Shown piece after piece: positions 39,276-50,620 of a stretch of 64,000 nt of DNA (position 1 is the first letter of the stretch; the number at the start of each line of letters is the position of its first letter). The DNA lies in contig NZ_CDBR01000091.1 of the NCBI RefSeq assembly GCF_000819685.1, positions 1 to 64,000 of the forward strand, in the 5' to 3' direction. This DNA is from Aeromonas allosaccharophila. Lineage in GTDB: Bacteria; Pseudomonadota; Gammaproteobacteria; Enterobacterales; Aeromonadaceae. The notes under the pieces were generated by a model. The model worked only from the letters and a program-made list of their open reading frames with translations, searched no databases and was not told the origin of the DNA. A program made the position numbers and the translations under genes.

Positions 39276-39352
39276 GCAACCTCTTGTTGGATTTCTCGTC
39301 GGGCCGTTTTTCCATGGCGGTATCCGTGATACTGAACGGTCAATACAGATGA
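39272..39352 (+). CDS. 26-codon repeat ORF 2 upstream of rarA
   Basis: Small open frame [13 protein letters not shown]...LNGQYR. Its first ten residues differ from the RarA N-terminus ([10 protein letters not shown]) at one position. Its start overlaps the stop of repeat ORF 1 and its TGA overlaps the rarA ATG (ATGA). The chain lolA, ORF 1, ORF 2, rarA therefore has no untranslated gap. Whether it is translated or is a relic of a tandem duplication cannot be settled from sequence. Confidence 0.4.
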   Translation: MSNLLLDFSSGRFSMAVSVILNGQYR

Positions 39353-40686
39353 GCAACTTGTCGCTGGATTTCTCATCGGACTTTCGTCCGCTGGCGGCCC
39401 GGATGCGGCCGCAAAACCTCGACCAGTATATCGGTCAGCAACATATCCTGGGGGCTGACAAGCCCCTGCGCAAAGCCATTCTGGCGGGGCACTGCCACTC
39501 GATGATCCTGTGGGGACCGCCCGGTACCGGCAAGACCACGCTGGCGGAGCTGATGGCTCACTACTGCCAGGCGGAAGTGGAGCGACTCTCTGCGGTCACT
39601 TCCGGCATCAAGGAGATCCGCGCCGCCATCGACAAGGCGAAGGAGAACAGTTGGCGCGGGGTGCGTACCATCCTGTTCGTGGATGAAGTGCACCGCTTCA
39701 ACAAGAGCCAGCAGGATGTGTTCCTGCCTCACATCGAAGATGGCACCATTACCTTTATCGGTGCCACCACTGAAAACCCCTCGTTCGAACTCAACAACGC
39801 ACTGCTCTCCCGGGCTCGGGTCTATCTGCTCAAACGACTGGAGGAGAGCGACATCCTGGCCATGATCGATCAGGCGATGAGCGATCCTCGTGGTCTCAAT
39901 GATCCGGCACTCACCTTCGCCCCCGGCGTCAAAGAGGCGCTGGCCAAGGCGGTGGATGGGGACGGACGAAAATCCCTCAACTATCTGGAACTGTTGGCCG
40001 ACATGGCCGAAACCGATAGCGCAGGGGCGCGGGTGATCGACAGCTCCCTGCTCGCCGCCGTTGTGGGGGAGCATGTGGCCCGCTTCGACAAGGGGGGGGA
40101 TCACTTCTACGACCTCATCTCGGCGGTGCACAAATCCATTCGCGGTTCGGCGCCGGATGCGGCGCTCTACTGGTATGCCCGCATGGTGAGCGCCGGTTGC
40201 GATCCCCTCTATATCGCCCGTCGCTTGCTGGCGATTGCCTCGGAAGATGTGGGCAATGCCGATCCCCGTGCCATGCAGGTCGCCCTGTCGGCCTGGGATT
40301 GCTTCCATCGGATCGGTCCGGCGGAAGGGGAGCGGGCCATCGCCCAGGCGATCGTCTATCTCGCCTGCGCCCCGAAAAGCAATGCGGTCTATACCGCCTG
40401 GAAGGCGGCGCTCCATGATGCCAAAAACCTGCCTGACTTCGAGGTGCCGGTACACCTGCGCAATGCCCCGACCAAGCTGATGAGCGATCTGGGCTATGGC
40501 GCCGAGTACCGTTACGCCCATGACGAGCCGGGCGCCTATGCCGCGGGCGAGGAGTATTTCCCCCCCGAACTGGCTGGCAAGCAGTACTACCAGCCGACCG
40601 ATCGCGGTCTGGAAAAGCAGATCGGCCAGAAGCTCGACTATCTCCACGAACTGGACCGGCAGAGCACGCAAAAACGGGGTCGATAG
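39349..40686 (+). CDS. rarA: Replication-associated recombination protein RarA (MgsA)
   Basis: 445-residue clamp-loader-like AAA+ ATPase acting at stalled replication forks and with SSB. N-terminus [10 protein letters not shown] and [18 protein letters not shown]; Walker [10 protein letters not shown]; Walker [15 protein letters not shown]; sensor [13 protein letters not shown]-terminal [12 protein letters not shown]. No Shine-Dalgarno precedes its ATG, which overlaps the stop of a duplicate mini-ORF, so initiation probably relies on translational coupling. It closes the ftsK-lolA-rarA group. Confidence 0.95.
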   Translation: MSNLSLDFSSDFRPLAARMRPQNLDQYIGQQHILGADKPLRKAILAGHCHSMILWGPPGTGKTTLAELMAHYCQAEVERLSAVTSGIKEIRAAIDKAKENSWRGVRTILFVDEVHRFNKSQQDVFLPHIEDGTITFIGATTENPSFELNNALLSRARVYLLKRLEESDILAMIDQAMSDPRGLNDPALTFAPGVKEALAKAVDGDGRKSLNYLELLADMAETDSAGARVIDSSLLAAVVGEHVARFDKGGDHFYDLISAVHKSIRGSAPDAALYWYARMVSAGCDPLYIARRLLAIASEDVGNADPRAMQVALSAWDCFHRIGPAEGERAIAQAIVYLACAPKSNAVYTAWKAALHDAKNLPDFEVPVHLRNAPTKLMSDLGYGAEYRYAHDEPGAYAAGEEYFPPELAGKQYYQPTDRGLEKQIGQKLDYLHELDRQSTQKRGR

Positions 40687-40716
40687 TCGCGTGTTTTCTC
40701 CTGCTGGATGAAAAGT

Positions 40717-40748
40717 GGTCAGACACCGGAAAATTGGGGTGTCTGACC
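40717..40748. repeat. 11-bp inverted repeat after rarA
   Basis: GGTCAGACACC - 10 bases - GGTGTCTGACC, a perfect stem about 30 bases after the rarA stop with no T-run. It may end or protect the rarA mRNA or be part of the serS upstream region. The rest of the 290-bp rarA-serS gap shows only a possible -10 (TACACT near 40805) and no gene. Confidence 0.5.
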
Positions 40749-40973
40749 CCACAAGTCGGCAAAAACGACCCAAATAGTCCCTGTTCGGGCGGGGGGGCGG
40801 TCTGCTACACTGCCCGTCTGACCCCGTTGGTTTCGGCCTGATACCATCTTCTTGATTTCGAAGGCCCGATTCTGAACACGATTGGGGTGCGCCAACCGAT
40901 GTTAACTTCCGGATCTGTTTCCCAGCCCGTCATGATGACTCAGGCCCAGATCCCATTTTAAAAAAGTAGGTAA

Positions 40974-42272
<1,299 letters not shown>

Positions 42273-42287
42273 GCTCACGCCGCTGAC

Positions 42288-42318
42288 CACAACGCCATGG
42301 CATTGCCATGGCGTTGTG
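42288..42318. repeat. 14-bp perfect palindromic hairpin after serS
   Basis: CACAACGCCATGGC-att-GCCATGGCGTTGTG, 15 bases past the serS stop, without a T-run. Likely an mRNA-end hairpin, perhaps a weak terminator. Confidence 0.6.
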
Positions 42319-42407
42319 CATTCTGGCGCCGGTCAACCGTTTTAGTGCTGAAAAAATGCGGCTTTTCGGCGCCGCTTTGAACAGTTAACACATTTTTATC
42401 AAGCAAT

Positions 42408-42423
42408 GCGCAATCGTTTTTGT
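42408..42423 (+). promoter_or_regulatory. Probable PurR box before cvpA-purF
   Basis: GCGCAATCGTTTTTGT matches the PurR consensus ACGCAAACGTTTGCGT at 12 of 16 positions, including the central CG and most of both arms. It lies 37 bases before cvpA, where PurR represses the homologous operon in E. coli. Confidence 0.65.
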
Positions 42424-42459
42424 TAGACTGCGCCGCAATTTCGCAGGACATCTTTTTCT

Positions 42460-42948
42460 ATGGTCTGGATTGATTACGCCATCATCGGCATCGTCGGTTT
42501 TTCTGCTCTCATCAGCCTGGTGCGCGGCTTCGTCAAGGAGGCCATGTCTCTTGTCACCTGGTTTATCGCCTTCTTTATTGCCAGCCATTTCTATCCCGAT
42601 CTCGCCGTCTATTTCACCTCGTTCTCCGACGCGCTGGTGCGCAACGGTCTGGCCATCGCCGCGCTGTTTGTAGCGACCCTGATCCTCGGCAGCGTGGTCA
42701 ACTATGTGGTGGGCCTGTTGGTGGACAAGACGGGTCTCTCCGGTACCGATCGGGTGCTGGGGGTCTGCTTCGGCGCAATTCGCGGGGTGCTGATCGTCAG
42801 TGCCCTGCTTTTTTTCATGGATACCTTCACCAGCCTCTCCCAGAGCGACTGGTGGGTGGCGTCCAAGCTGGTGCCGGAGTTCAAGCCGGTGATCCAGTGG
42901 TTTTTCGGGTTCATGTTGAACTCATCCAGTTTTCTTAAACAGGTATAG
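42460..42948 (+). CDS. cvpA: Colicin V production family membrane protein CvpA
   Basis: 162-residue inner-membrane protein with four hydrophobic helices (IDYAIIGIVGFSALISLVRG start). In E. coli it is required for colicin V production and for envelope tolerance, with an unknown mechanism. It precedes purF by 21 bp and shares its probable PurR-controlled promoter, as in E. coli. Confidence 0.93.
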   Translation: MVWIDYAIIGIVGFSALISLVRGFVKEAMSLVTWFIAFFIASHFYPDLAVYFTSFSDALVRNGLAIAALFVATLILGSVVNYVVGLLVDKTGLSGTDRVLGVCFGAIRGVLIVSALLFFMDTFTSLSQSDWWVASKLVPEFKPVIQWFFGFMLNSSSFLKQV

Positions 42949-42969
42949 TGACTTCGAGGTAGCAAAGAC

Positions 42970-44490
42970 ATGTGTGGTATTGTCGGTATAGTTGGCACCA
43001 CCCCCGTCAATCAGGCCCTCTACGACGCCTTGACGGTGTTGCAGCACAGGGGACAGGATGCCGCCGGGATCGTGACCATTGAGAGTGGAAACTTCCGGCA
43101 ACGCAAGGCCAATGGCCTGGTGAAGGACGTGTTTGAAGTGCGCCACATGCAGCGTCTGCAAGGGAACATCGGCATAGGTCATGTCAGATATCCCACCGCA
43201 GGCAGCTCAAGTGCCGCTGAAGCCCAACCTTTTTATGTGAACTCGCCCTACGGCATGGTGCTGGCCCATAACGGCAACCTCACCAACGCCAAGGAGCTCA
43301 AGGAGCAGCAGTTCAAGGTCGCCCGCCGCCACATCAACACCACCTCCGATTCGGAAGTGCTGCTGAACGTGCTGGCCCACGAGCTGGATCGCTGCGACAA
43401 GATGGCGCTGCGCCCCGAAGATATCTTCGCGGCGGTGCGCAGAACCCATCAGCAGATCCGCGGCGCTTATGCGGTGGTCTCGCTGGTGATTGGCCATGGC
43501 CTCATCGGCTTTCGTGATCCCAACGGCATTCGCCCGCTGATCCTCGGTCGTCGTCAGGACGAGCAGGGTCAGGTGGAGTACATGCTCGCCTCCGAGAGCG
43601 TGGCGCTCGACGCCATCGGTTTCGAGACGGTGCGGGATATTGCGCCGGGTGAAGCCATCTACATCACCGAGCAGGGCCAGCTCTTCTCCGAGCAGTGTGC
43701 GGAGAACCCGCAGATGAGCTCCTGCATCTTCGAATATGTCTACTTTGCCCGTCCCGATTCGTGCATCGACAAGGTCTCGGTCTACGCTGCCCGCCTCAAC
43801 ATGGGTCGCAAGCTGGGTCAGAAGATTGCCCGCGAATGGGAAGATCTCGACGTCGATGTGGTTATCCCCATCCCCGAGACCTCCTGTGACGTGGCGCTGG
43901 AGATCGCTCACACCCTCGACCTGCCATACCGTCAGGGCTTCGTGAAGAACCGCTACATCGGTCGTACCTTCATCATGCCGGGCCAGACCCAGCGCAAGAA
44001 GTCGGTGCGCCGCAAGCTCAACGCCATCGGCTCCGAGTTCAAGGGCAAGAAGGTGTTGCTGGTGGATGACAGCATAGTGCGCGGTACCACATCCGAGCAG
44101 ATCATCCAGATGGCCCGTGAAGCAGGGGCAGCCAAGGTCTACTTCGCCTCGGCAGCGCCGGAAATCCGCTTCCCCAATGTCTACGGTATCGACATGCCCA
44201 CCGCCAACGAGCTGATTGCCCACGGCCGTGAAGTGGAAGAGGTGTGCAAGCTGATTGGTGCTGATGGCCTGATTTTCCAGGATCTGGAAGATCTGAAAGA
44301 AGCAGTGCGGGAGATCAACCCGGATCTGCGTCATTTCGAGACCTCGGTGTTCAATGGCCACTACGTCACCTCCGATGTGGACCAGTCCTATCTGGATCAC
44401 CTCAACGCCCTGCGCAACGATGACACCAAAGCGGTGCGTGAATGGCAGGAAGGCACCAGCAATCTGGAAATTTTTAACGAAGGCAGTTAA
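42970..44490 (+). CDS. purF: Amidophosphoribosyltransferase
   Basis: First committed enzyme of purine synthesis, 506 residues. Mature-type start MCGIVGIVG with the catalytic Cys2 of the N-terminal glutaminase domain; no propeptide. The phosphoribosyltransferase domain has the PRPP motif [13 protein letters not shown] (about residues 360-372). Feedback inhibited by purine nucleotides in the family. It ends the cvpA-purF operon, with a terminator hairpin behind it. Confidence 0.97.
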   Translation: MCGIVGIVGTTPVNQALYDALTVLQHRGQDAAGIVTIESGNFRQRKANGLVKDVFEVRHMQRLQGNIGIGHVRYPTAGSSSAAEAQPFYVNSPYGMVLAHNGNLTNAKELKEQQFKVARRHINTTSDSEVLLNVLAHELDRCDKMALRPEDIFAAVRRTHQQIRGAYAVVSLVIGHGLIGFRDPNGIRPLILGRRQDEQGQVEYMLASESVALDAIGFETVRDIAPGEAIYITEQGQLFSEQCAENPQMSSCIFEYVYFARPDSCIDKVSVYAARLNMGRKLGQKIAREWEDLDVDVVIPIPETSCDVALEIAHTLDLPYRQGFVKNRYIGRTFIMPGQTQRKKSVRRKLNAIGSEFKGKKVLLVDDSIVRGTTSEQIIQMAREAGAAKVYFASAAPEIRFPNVYGIDMPTANELIAHGREVEEVCKLIGADGLIFQDLEDLKEAVREINPDLRHFETSVFNGHYVTSDVDQSYLDHLNALRNDDTKAVREWQEGTSNLEIFNEGS

Positions 44491-44522
44491 ACGTTTGCGG
44501 TTTTGCCGGATGGGATAGCGAG

Positions 44523-44543
44523 ATGGGGGCCAGTGGCCCCCAT
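44523..44543 (+). terminator. Hairpin after purF
   Basis: ATGGGGGCC-agt-GGCCCCCAT, 9-bp stem about 30 bases after the purF stop; only a broken T stretch follows. Confidence 0.6.
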
Positions 44544-44708
44544 TGTCGTTTCTGCCGCGCACGGGCAGAAGGGGGAGGGGATATCTGTTTGAAAAACATC
44601 CGCTTATCTTGCCGGATATGGGCATGGCCAGCGGGATCCGCTAGCATAGGCGGCAACATATATGACCGATACGCTTTTAACCGGCGTGTTTAACAAACGA
44701 GAGTTCAG

Positions 44709-45467
44709 ATGGATGATCTGCTAGCCCCAGTGCGCCAGTTTTTGCAGTGCGAGACCCCGGAGGAGTGGGTAGAGATGGCGCGGGATCCGGCCCGTTTACC
44801 GACCCTGCTCATCGATCACGCTAACTGCGAGACCAAGGCCGCACTCACCGCCCACAGTCTGGTGCGCCGCTACTGCCTGCCCAAGGGCAAGCGCCATCTG
44901 CTGCCCAAGCTGGAGTTTTATCGCGAGCTGGATGCCATTCCGGAGAAGGCCGAGATCCTGGGCAAACGCAGCATGGGGGAGTCTGATCGCACCGTCTTTG
45001 CCGAGCTGGAACGCAACCCGCTGCTGTTTCCCATGGTGCGGCTCATTCAGGAGGAGCTGCATCACTTCGAGCAGGTGCTGGAGATCATGCAGGCCCGTGG
45101 CATCGAGTACGGACCGGTGACGGCCTCCCGCTATGCCCGCCAATTGATGCAGCATGTGCGCACCCATGAACCGGCCACCATCGTCGACAAGATGATCATC
45201 GGTGCCTATATCGAGGCCCGCTCCTGCGAGCGATTTGCCAAGCTGGCGCCCCATCTGGATGAAGAGCTGAGTCGCTTCTACGTCTCTTTACTGCGCTCCG
45301 AAGCGCGCCACTATCAGGATTACCTCACGCTGGCCGAACAGTACGCAGGGGAGGATATCAGCGAGCGGGTGGCCTTCTTTGGCAAGCTGGAAGCCGAGCT
45401 TATCTGTTCGCCGGATCCGCAATTCAGGTTCCATAGCGGCCTGCCTGTCACATCTGACAGTTGTTGA
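44709..45467 (+). CDS. miaE: tRNA 2-methylthio-N6-isopentenyladenosine hydroxylase
   Basis: 252-residue ferritin-like diiron monooxygenase that hydroxylates ms2i6A37 of tRNA to ms2io6A37 using oxygen. The metal ligands are visible as HANCETKAA (first Glu), QEELHHFEQ (ExxH), EARSCERF and SEARHYQDY (second Glu and ExxH). miaE is absent from E. coli but present in Salmonella, Aeromonas and Pseudomonas. Single gene. Confidence 0.93.
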   Translation: MDDLLAPVRQFLQCETPEEWVEMARDPARLPTLLIDHANCETKAALTAHSLVRRYCLPKGKRHLLPKLEFYRELDAIPEKAEILGKRSMGESDRTVFAELERNPLLFPMVRLIQEELHHFEQVLEIMQARGIEYGPVTASRYARQLMQHVRTHEPATIVDKMIIGAYIEARSCERFAKLAPHLDEELSRFYVSLLRSEARHYQDYLTLAEQYAGEDISERVAFFGKLEAELICSPDPQFRFHSGLPVTSDSC

Positions 45468-46415
<948 letters not shown>

Positions 46416-46461
46416 TCTTTGCTGCCGGCACAGTTTCCCGTGCCATCAGATAAATAAAGAG

Positions 46462-46484
46462 AAGGGCCCTGCGGGGCCCTTTTT
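46462..46484 (+). terminator. adk terminator
   Basis: AAGGGCCC-tgcg-GGGCCCTTTTT; it runs up to the ATG at 46490, which argues against that codon being the hemH start. Confidence 0.88.
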
Positions 46485-46513
46485 GCATAATGACAGATAG
46501 ACAGGAAGCCAAC

Positions 46514-47488
46514 GTGACCACGAAAACCGGAATATTGCTGGTCAATCTGGGTACCCCAGCCGCACCGACCACCGCTGCCGTCAAAGCGTTCCTCAGCCAG
46601 TTCCTGCACGATCCCCGTGTGGTGGACCTGCCCCGTTACCTCTGGTGCCCGCTGCTCCACTTCATTATCTTGCCGACACGCTCGCCCAAAGTGGCCAAGC
46701 TCTATCAGCAGGTGTGGACCGAGCAGGGCTCGCCGCTGATGGTGATCAGCAAACAGCAGCGCGCCGCGCTGGAGCAGGAGCTCAAGCGGGAGGGGGTCGA
46801 GGTGCCGGTGGAGCTGGCGATGACCTATGGTTCTCCGTCAGTGAATGATGGCTGGCAGGCGCTCAAGGCCAAAGGGGTCAACCGGGTGATCCTGTTGCCG
46901 CTCTATCCGCAATATTCGGTCAGTACCACCGCCTCGGTCTTCGATGCCTGGGGCAAGGCGATGAAGAAGGAGCGCAATCTGCCGGTGGTGCGGCTCATTC
47001 GTGATTATCACGCCCATCCCGAATACATTCAGGCGCTGGCCATGAGCGTGCGCCGTCACTGGGAGCAGCACGGCCAGGGTGATCACCTGCTGATGTCATT
47101 CCACGGTATTCCCGAGCGCTATGAGAACGAAGGGGACCCCTATGGTCACCAGTGTCGTCACACTGCCACCCTGCTGGCCGAAGCACTCGGGCTGGCAGCC
47201 GGGCAGTGGACGGCCAGCTTCCAGTCCCGCTTTGGCAAGGAGGAGTGGCTCAAGCCCTACACCGACGTGACCATCGCCGGTATGCCGGCAGTGGGCATCA
47301 AGCGGCTCGATGTGATTTGTCCTGCCTTTGCCGCCGATTGCCTCGAAACCCTCGAGGAAATTCAGGTACAGAACCGGGAGATCTTCATGGAGGCCGGTGG
47401 CGAGCGGTTTGAATATATTGCGGCCCTCAACAGCGATCAGGCCCATATCCGGATGATGGTCTCGCTCATCTGCCGCGAACTGGCATGA
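46514..47488 (+). CDS. hemH: Ferrochelatase
   Basis: Inserts Fe2+ into protoporphyrin IX, last step of heme synthesis. 324 residues from the GTG chosen here. Family features: GILLVNLGTPAAPT, the QYS region in PLYPQYSVSTTASVF, the catalytic-histidine region LLMSFHGIPERY and the C-terminal CPAFAADCLETLEEI. AGGAAG lies seven bases before the GTG. The ATG eight codons upstream abuts the adk terminator and has no ribosome site, so GTG is preferred. Confidence 0.93.
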   Translation: MTTKTGILLVNLGTPAAPTTAAVKAFLSQFLHDPRVVDLPRYLWCPLLHFIILPTRSPKVAKLYQQVWTEQGSPLMVISKQQRAALEQELKREGVEVPVELAMTYGSPSVNDGWQALKAKGVNRVILLPLYPQYSVSTTASVFDAWGKAMKKERNLPVVRLIRDYHAHPEYIQALAMSVRRHWEQHGQGDHLLMSFHGIPERYENEGDPYGHQCRHTATLLAEALGLAAGQWTASFQSRFGKEEWLKPYTDVTIAGMPAVGIKRLDVICPAFAADCLETLEEIQVQNREIFMEAGGERFEYIAALNSDQAHIRMMVSLICRELA

Positions 47489-47522
47489 GTGATCGACAGT
47501 CAGTCAAACAAGGAGTCGAGTC

Positions 47523-47915
47523 ATGGTACATATCACACTGATTTACGCAGGCCTGCTGGGGCTGCTGTTTCTGGGGCTCTCCTTCTGGGTGGTCAGACGC
47601 CGCGCCCAGTTCGGGGTGATGATAGGGCAGGGGGAAGCCCCCGAGCTGCTGGCGGCGATCCGGGCTCACGGCAATTTTGCCGAGTATGTGCCGCTGACCA
47701 TGCTGCTGATGGCGCTGTGCGAGCTTTCCGGTGCCGGTGCGCTCTGGCTGCATGTCGGTGGCGCCATGCTGCTGGCTGGTCGCATCCTTCATGCTATCGG
47801 CATCCAGATCCCCAAAGCCCCCAATGTGTCCCGTTTTCTGGGTACCTTGCTGTTCTGGCTCGCCCTCGGACTCTTCTCGGGGCTGGCCCTGTTGCAGGGC
47901 GTGGCGACACTCTGA
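47523..47915 (+). CDS. MAPEG-family membrane protein
   Basis: 130-residue protein with four hydrophobic helices and the MAPEG signature IRAHGNFAEYVPL (about residues 45-57), followed by RILHAIGI. MAPEG proteins include microsomal glutathione transferases; bacterial short forms such as YecN have no settled function. AAGGAG stands upstream of the ATG, 34 bp after hemH, so it may be cotranscribed. A terminator follows. Confidence 0.87.
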   Translation: MVHITLIYAGLLGLLFLGLSFWVVRRRAQFGVMIGQGEAPELLAAIRAHGNFAEYVPLTMLLMALCELSGAGALWLHVGGAMLLAGRILHAIGIQIPKAPNVSRFLGTLLFWLALGLFSGLALLQGVATL

Positions 47916-47941
47916 AAGCTGGCCGCATTTTTGTATTTCAG

Positions 47942-47967
47942 AACCACCCTTGGCGGGTGGTTTTTTT
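47942..47967 (+). terminator. Terminator after the MAPEG gene
   Basis: AACCACCC-loop-GGGTGGTTTTTTT hairpin. Confidence 0.88.
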
Positions 47968-48101
47968 ATGGTGAAAAGGCAAACGTTTTTCCTTGCGGCC
48001 CTTGTCTATACTGACTCCATTATTTAAACAGGGCGACTTTTCGGGGCGGCGGATTGTGTTAAAATCCCGCCCCTCTTTCCCCCAGAGCACAGAACATTGC
48101 C

Positions 48102-49406
48102 ATGAAATTTCCCGGTCAGCGCAAGTCCAAACACTACTTCCCTGTCGACAGACGCGATCCCCTGGTGCCGCAAAATCCCCTGTTAACCGAGCTGGGCAAA
48201 GCCTACGTGGTCGGGATTGATCAGACCCTGGTTGATATCGAAGCCCATGTGGATGAAGCGTTTCTGACCCGTTATGGTCTGAGCAAGGGGCACTCCGTCG
48301 TCATCAACGACGACGTGGCCGAACGCATCTATGACGAGCTCAAGGCCAACAACATGGTAGTGAGCGAGTTTGCCGGTGGCACCATCGGCAACACGGTACA
48401 CAACTACTCGGTGCTGGCCGATTCCCACTCCATCCTGCTGGGTGTAATGAGCCAGGACATTCGCATCGGCTGCTACGCCTACCGCTATCTGTGCAACACC
48501 TCTTCGCGCGTCAATCTGGACTATCTGCAGCCGGTGGATGGCCCCATCGGTCGTTGCTTCACCTTCATCACCGAGTGTGGCGAGCGCAGCTTCGGCATCA
48601 ACGCCGGCAAGATGAACCAGCTGGATGTGCAGCACATTCCGGAGGATGTGATCAAGGGGGCCTCTGCACTGGTGATCACCGCCTATCTGGTGCGTGGTGA
48701 CGATGGTGATCCGATGAAAGAGGCTGCCATGGCCGCCGTCCGTTATGCCCGTGAGGCCGGTATTCCCGTGGTGCTGACCCTGGGCACCCGTTTTGTCATC
48801 GATGAAAATCCCCAGTGGTGGCGCGACTTCATTGCCGAGAACGTGACCGTGCTGGCGATGAATGAAGACGAGGGTGAAGCCCTGACCGGCATCGCTGATC
48901 CGCTCGGTGCGGCCGACAAGGCGCTCGACTGGGCCGATATGGTGCTCTGTACCGCAGGCCCCATCGGTCTCTACATGGCGAGCTACACCGACGAGGATTA
49001 CAAGCGCGAAACCACTCACACCTTGCTGCCTGGCGTGATCCCCGAGTTCAACATGTATGAGTTCAGCCGCCCGATGGCCCGCGCCAAGTGCCGCAAACCA
49101 GCCCGCATCTACTCCCACATCTCCCCGTACATGGGTGGCCCGGAGAAGATCAAGAACACCAACGGGGCAGGGGATGGCGCGCTCTCTGCCGTGCTGCACG
49201 ACATGGTCGCCAACTCCTATCACCGGATGAATGTGCCCAACTCCGCCAAGCACACCTCCGAGTTCCTAACCTACTCCTCACTGGCCCAGGTGTGCAAATA
49301 TGCCAACCGTGTCAGCTACGAGGTGCTGGCCCAGAGCAGCCCCCGTCTCTCCCGCGGTTTGCCGGAGAAAGAGGACAGCCTGGAAGAGGTTTACTGGGAG
49401 CGTTGA
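48102..49406 (+). CDS. gsk: Inosine-guanosine kinase
   Basis: 434-residue PfkB-family nucleoside kinase for purine salvage, same length as E. coli Gsk and closely similar. N-terminal KFPGQRKSKHYFPV, VGIDQTLVDIEA, the FAGGTIGNTVHNYSVLAD substrate region, and the PfkB catalytic motif NTNGAGDGALSA near residue 350. Flanked by terminators, transcribed alone. Confidence 0.96.
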   Translation: MKFPGQRKSKHYFPVDRRDPLVPQNPLLTELGKAYVVGIDQTLVDIEAHVDEAFLTRYGLSKGHSVVINDDVAERIYDELKANNMVVSEFAGGTIGNTVHNYSVLADSHSILLGVMSQDIRIGCYAYRYLCNTSSRVNLDYLQPVDGPIGRCFTFITECGERSFGINAGKMNQLDVQHIPEDVIKGASALVITAYLVRGDDGDPMKEAAMAAVRYAREAGIPVVLTLGTRFVIDENPQWWRDFIAENVTVLAMNEDEGEALTGIADPLGAADKALDWADMVLCTAGPIGLYMASYTDEDYKRETTHTLLPGVIPEFNMYEFSRPMARAKCRKPARIYSHISPYMGGPEKIKNTNGAGDGALSAVLHDMVANSYHRMNVPNSAKHTSEFLTYSSLAQVCKYANRVSYEVLAQSSPRLSRGLPEKEDSLEEVYWER

Positions 49407-49420
49407 TCTCCTGAATCTGC

Positions 49421-49447
49421 AAGGCGCCTCCACTGGGAGGCGTTTTT
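49421..49447 (+). terminator. gsk terminator
   Basis: CGCCTCC-act-GGGAGGCG hairpin with a T5 run, 15 bases after gsk. Confidence 0.88.
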
Positions 49448-49586
49448 GCAGGCTAATGGGGGTTATCCCGGCTTTTTTCCAGTAATAACCCCAATATGCT
49501 TGAGTCCATGTCGCTTTTGCGACACCATTTGGCCATCGTATTGTCGCCCGACAATGCCGCAGCACCCGAAAGAAAGAGAGAATCCC

Positions 49587-49949
49587 ATGAGCATGCTTAA
49601 CGACAACCTTGACGCCAATTTCCAACTGTTTATCGAACAAGTCCGCGAGTCGGGTCAGGTGTGGGGTCTGCGCTATGGGGAAGACTGGGTCGTCTGCCGC
49701 TCCGCCGAATTTGAAGACGCCGACGTGATGCCGCTCTGGTCTGCTGAAGAAGACGCCCGTCTGCACTGCGTCGACGAGTGGGCCGATTACGAGCCGGAAG
49801 TGATCGATCTGGAAGAGTTTCTCGATATCTGGATCAACGATCTGGATGAAGATGATGTGCTGGTCGGCCCGAACTGGAACGCCGACTTGGAAGGTCAGGA
49901 GCTCGAGCCCATCGAGCTGGCCAAGGCACTGGTTGAACTGGACGCCTGA
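49587..49949 (+). CDS. DUF2750-containing acidic protein
   Basis: 120-residue, strongly acidic cytoplasmic protein of the DUF2750 family (QVWGLRYGEDWVVCRS, then VMPLWSAEEDAR). The function of the family is unknown. The ATG at MSMLNDNLD follows AAAGAGAG; an open frame extends 47 codons upstream through the gsk terminator and is rejected. Two hairpins follow its stop, the second a clear terminator. Confidence 0.82.
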   Translation: MSMLNDNLDANFQLFIEQVRESGQVWGLRYGEDWVVCRSAEFEDADVMPLWSAEEDARLHCVDEWADYEPEVIDLEEFLDIWINDLDEDDVLVGPNWNADLEGQELEPIELAKALVELDA

Positions 49950-49960
49950 AAGCGCCTCCA

Positions 49961-50027
49961 TTGATGGCCTGAGCGTACAGGCCATCAAGATAAAGACCGG
50001 TATTCGTTCAGGATACCGGTCTTTTTT
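49961..50027 (+). terminator. Double hairpin / terminator after the DUF2750 gene
   Basis: First hairpin TTGATGGCCTG/CAGGCCATCAA (49961-49988) without T-run, immediately followed by AAGACCGGTAT/ATACCGGTCTT with T6 (49992-50027). The second is the terminator; the first may protect the 3' end. Confidence 0.88.
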
Positions 50028-50125
50028 ATGGTCGAATATCCAGATTGATGAGTTAAAAGCCGATTTGCCTTTGCACCTGTCAGGGGGATGGTCCATCATC
50101 AACCTTTTGCCAAGGGAGGAGCGCC

Positions 50126-50620
50126 ATGTTTGTATTCGACGTAACGGGAGCTGCGGGTGAGAAGGCCAGCATTCGGGTGCAGGCACTGGACTGGGCGCAA
50201 GCCGGGCCAGTGACCTTCCAGTGCGATGACGATCAGCTGGCGGTCGTGCTCCTGAGCGGTTGTCGTTGCGATGCGGTGGGCTTTTTCAATCTGCTGGCGG
50301 GTTGCAAACCGCTCTATATCGAGCAGTGGCTCAGCTATCTGCAAGAGAGCGGCCGCATTGGCAAATGGAGCCATCAGACCGAGAGTCCCGCCGATGGGGA
50401 GTATCTGGCCAGAGCCGGTCTGGAGCACGATGAGCTCAATACCCTGCTTGGCCAGGTCTATCAGGTGGCGGGGTTCAATCGCCTGCAAATCAACCGTTAC
50501 CTCAAGAATCGCCACAACCCCACCACGCTGGCGACCCGTTACGATCAGAAAGAGCTGGAGCGCTATCGCCAGCTCAATGACATCATTCTGACCCTGTTGA
50601 AGCTGAAGCATCCTCAGTAA
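50126..50620 (+). CDS. Hypothetical protein
   Basis: 164 residues, not recognised. Soluble, no signal peptide or membrane helix. Two halves can be seen: an N-terminal beta-rich part (FVFDVTGAAGEKASIRVQ) and a C-terminal helical part ending in RYRQLNDIILTLLKLKH. AGGGAGGAG ahead of the ATG is a strong ribosome site. Its last 38 bases overlap the 3' end of the convergent GGDEF-EAL gene. Confidence 0.7.
   Translation: MFVFDVTGAAGEKASIRVQALDWAQAGPVTFQCDDDQLAVVLLSGCRCDAVGFFNLLAGCKPLYIEQWLSYLQESGRIGKWSHQTESPADGEYLARAGLEHDELNTLLGQVYQVAGFNRLQINRYLKNRHNPTTLATRYDQKELERYRQLNDIILTLLKLKHPQ

Larger units (their letters stand above)
39195..39392 (+). repeat. Three 77-bp tandem units at the start of rarA
   Basis: Starts at 39195, 39272 and 39349, exactly 77 bp apart. 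Units 1 and 2 agree at about 49 of 77 positions, with the best matches at their two ends (ATGAG..., TTGGATT.CTCGTC, and GGTCAATACxG). Unit 3 is the true 5' end of rarA and matches unit 2 well for about the first 30 bases. Because 77 is one short of 26 codons, each unit's stop overlaps the next unit's ATG. Confidence 0.8.

Noticed and set aside
39195-39392. Possible CRISPR-like array
   Set aside because: The units are directly adjacent and diverged, with no constant repeats or spacers, and the last one is the start of rarA.
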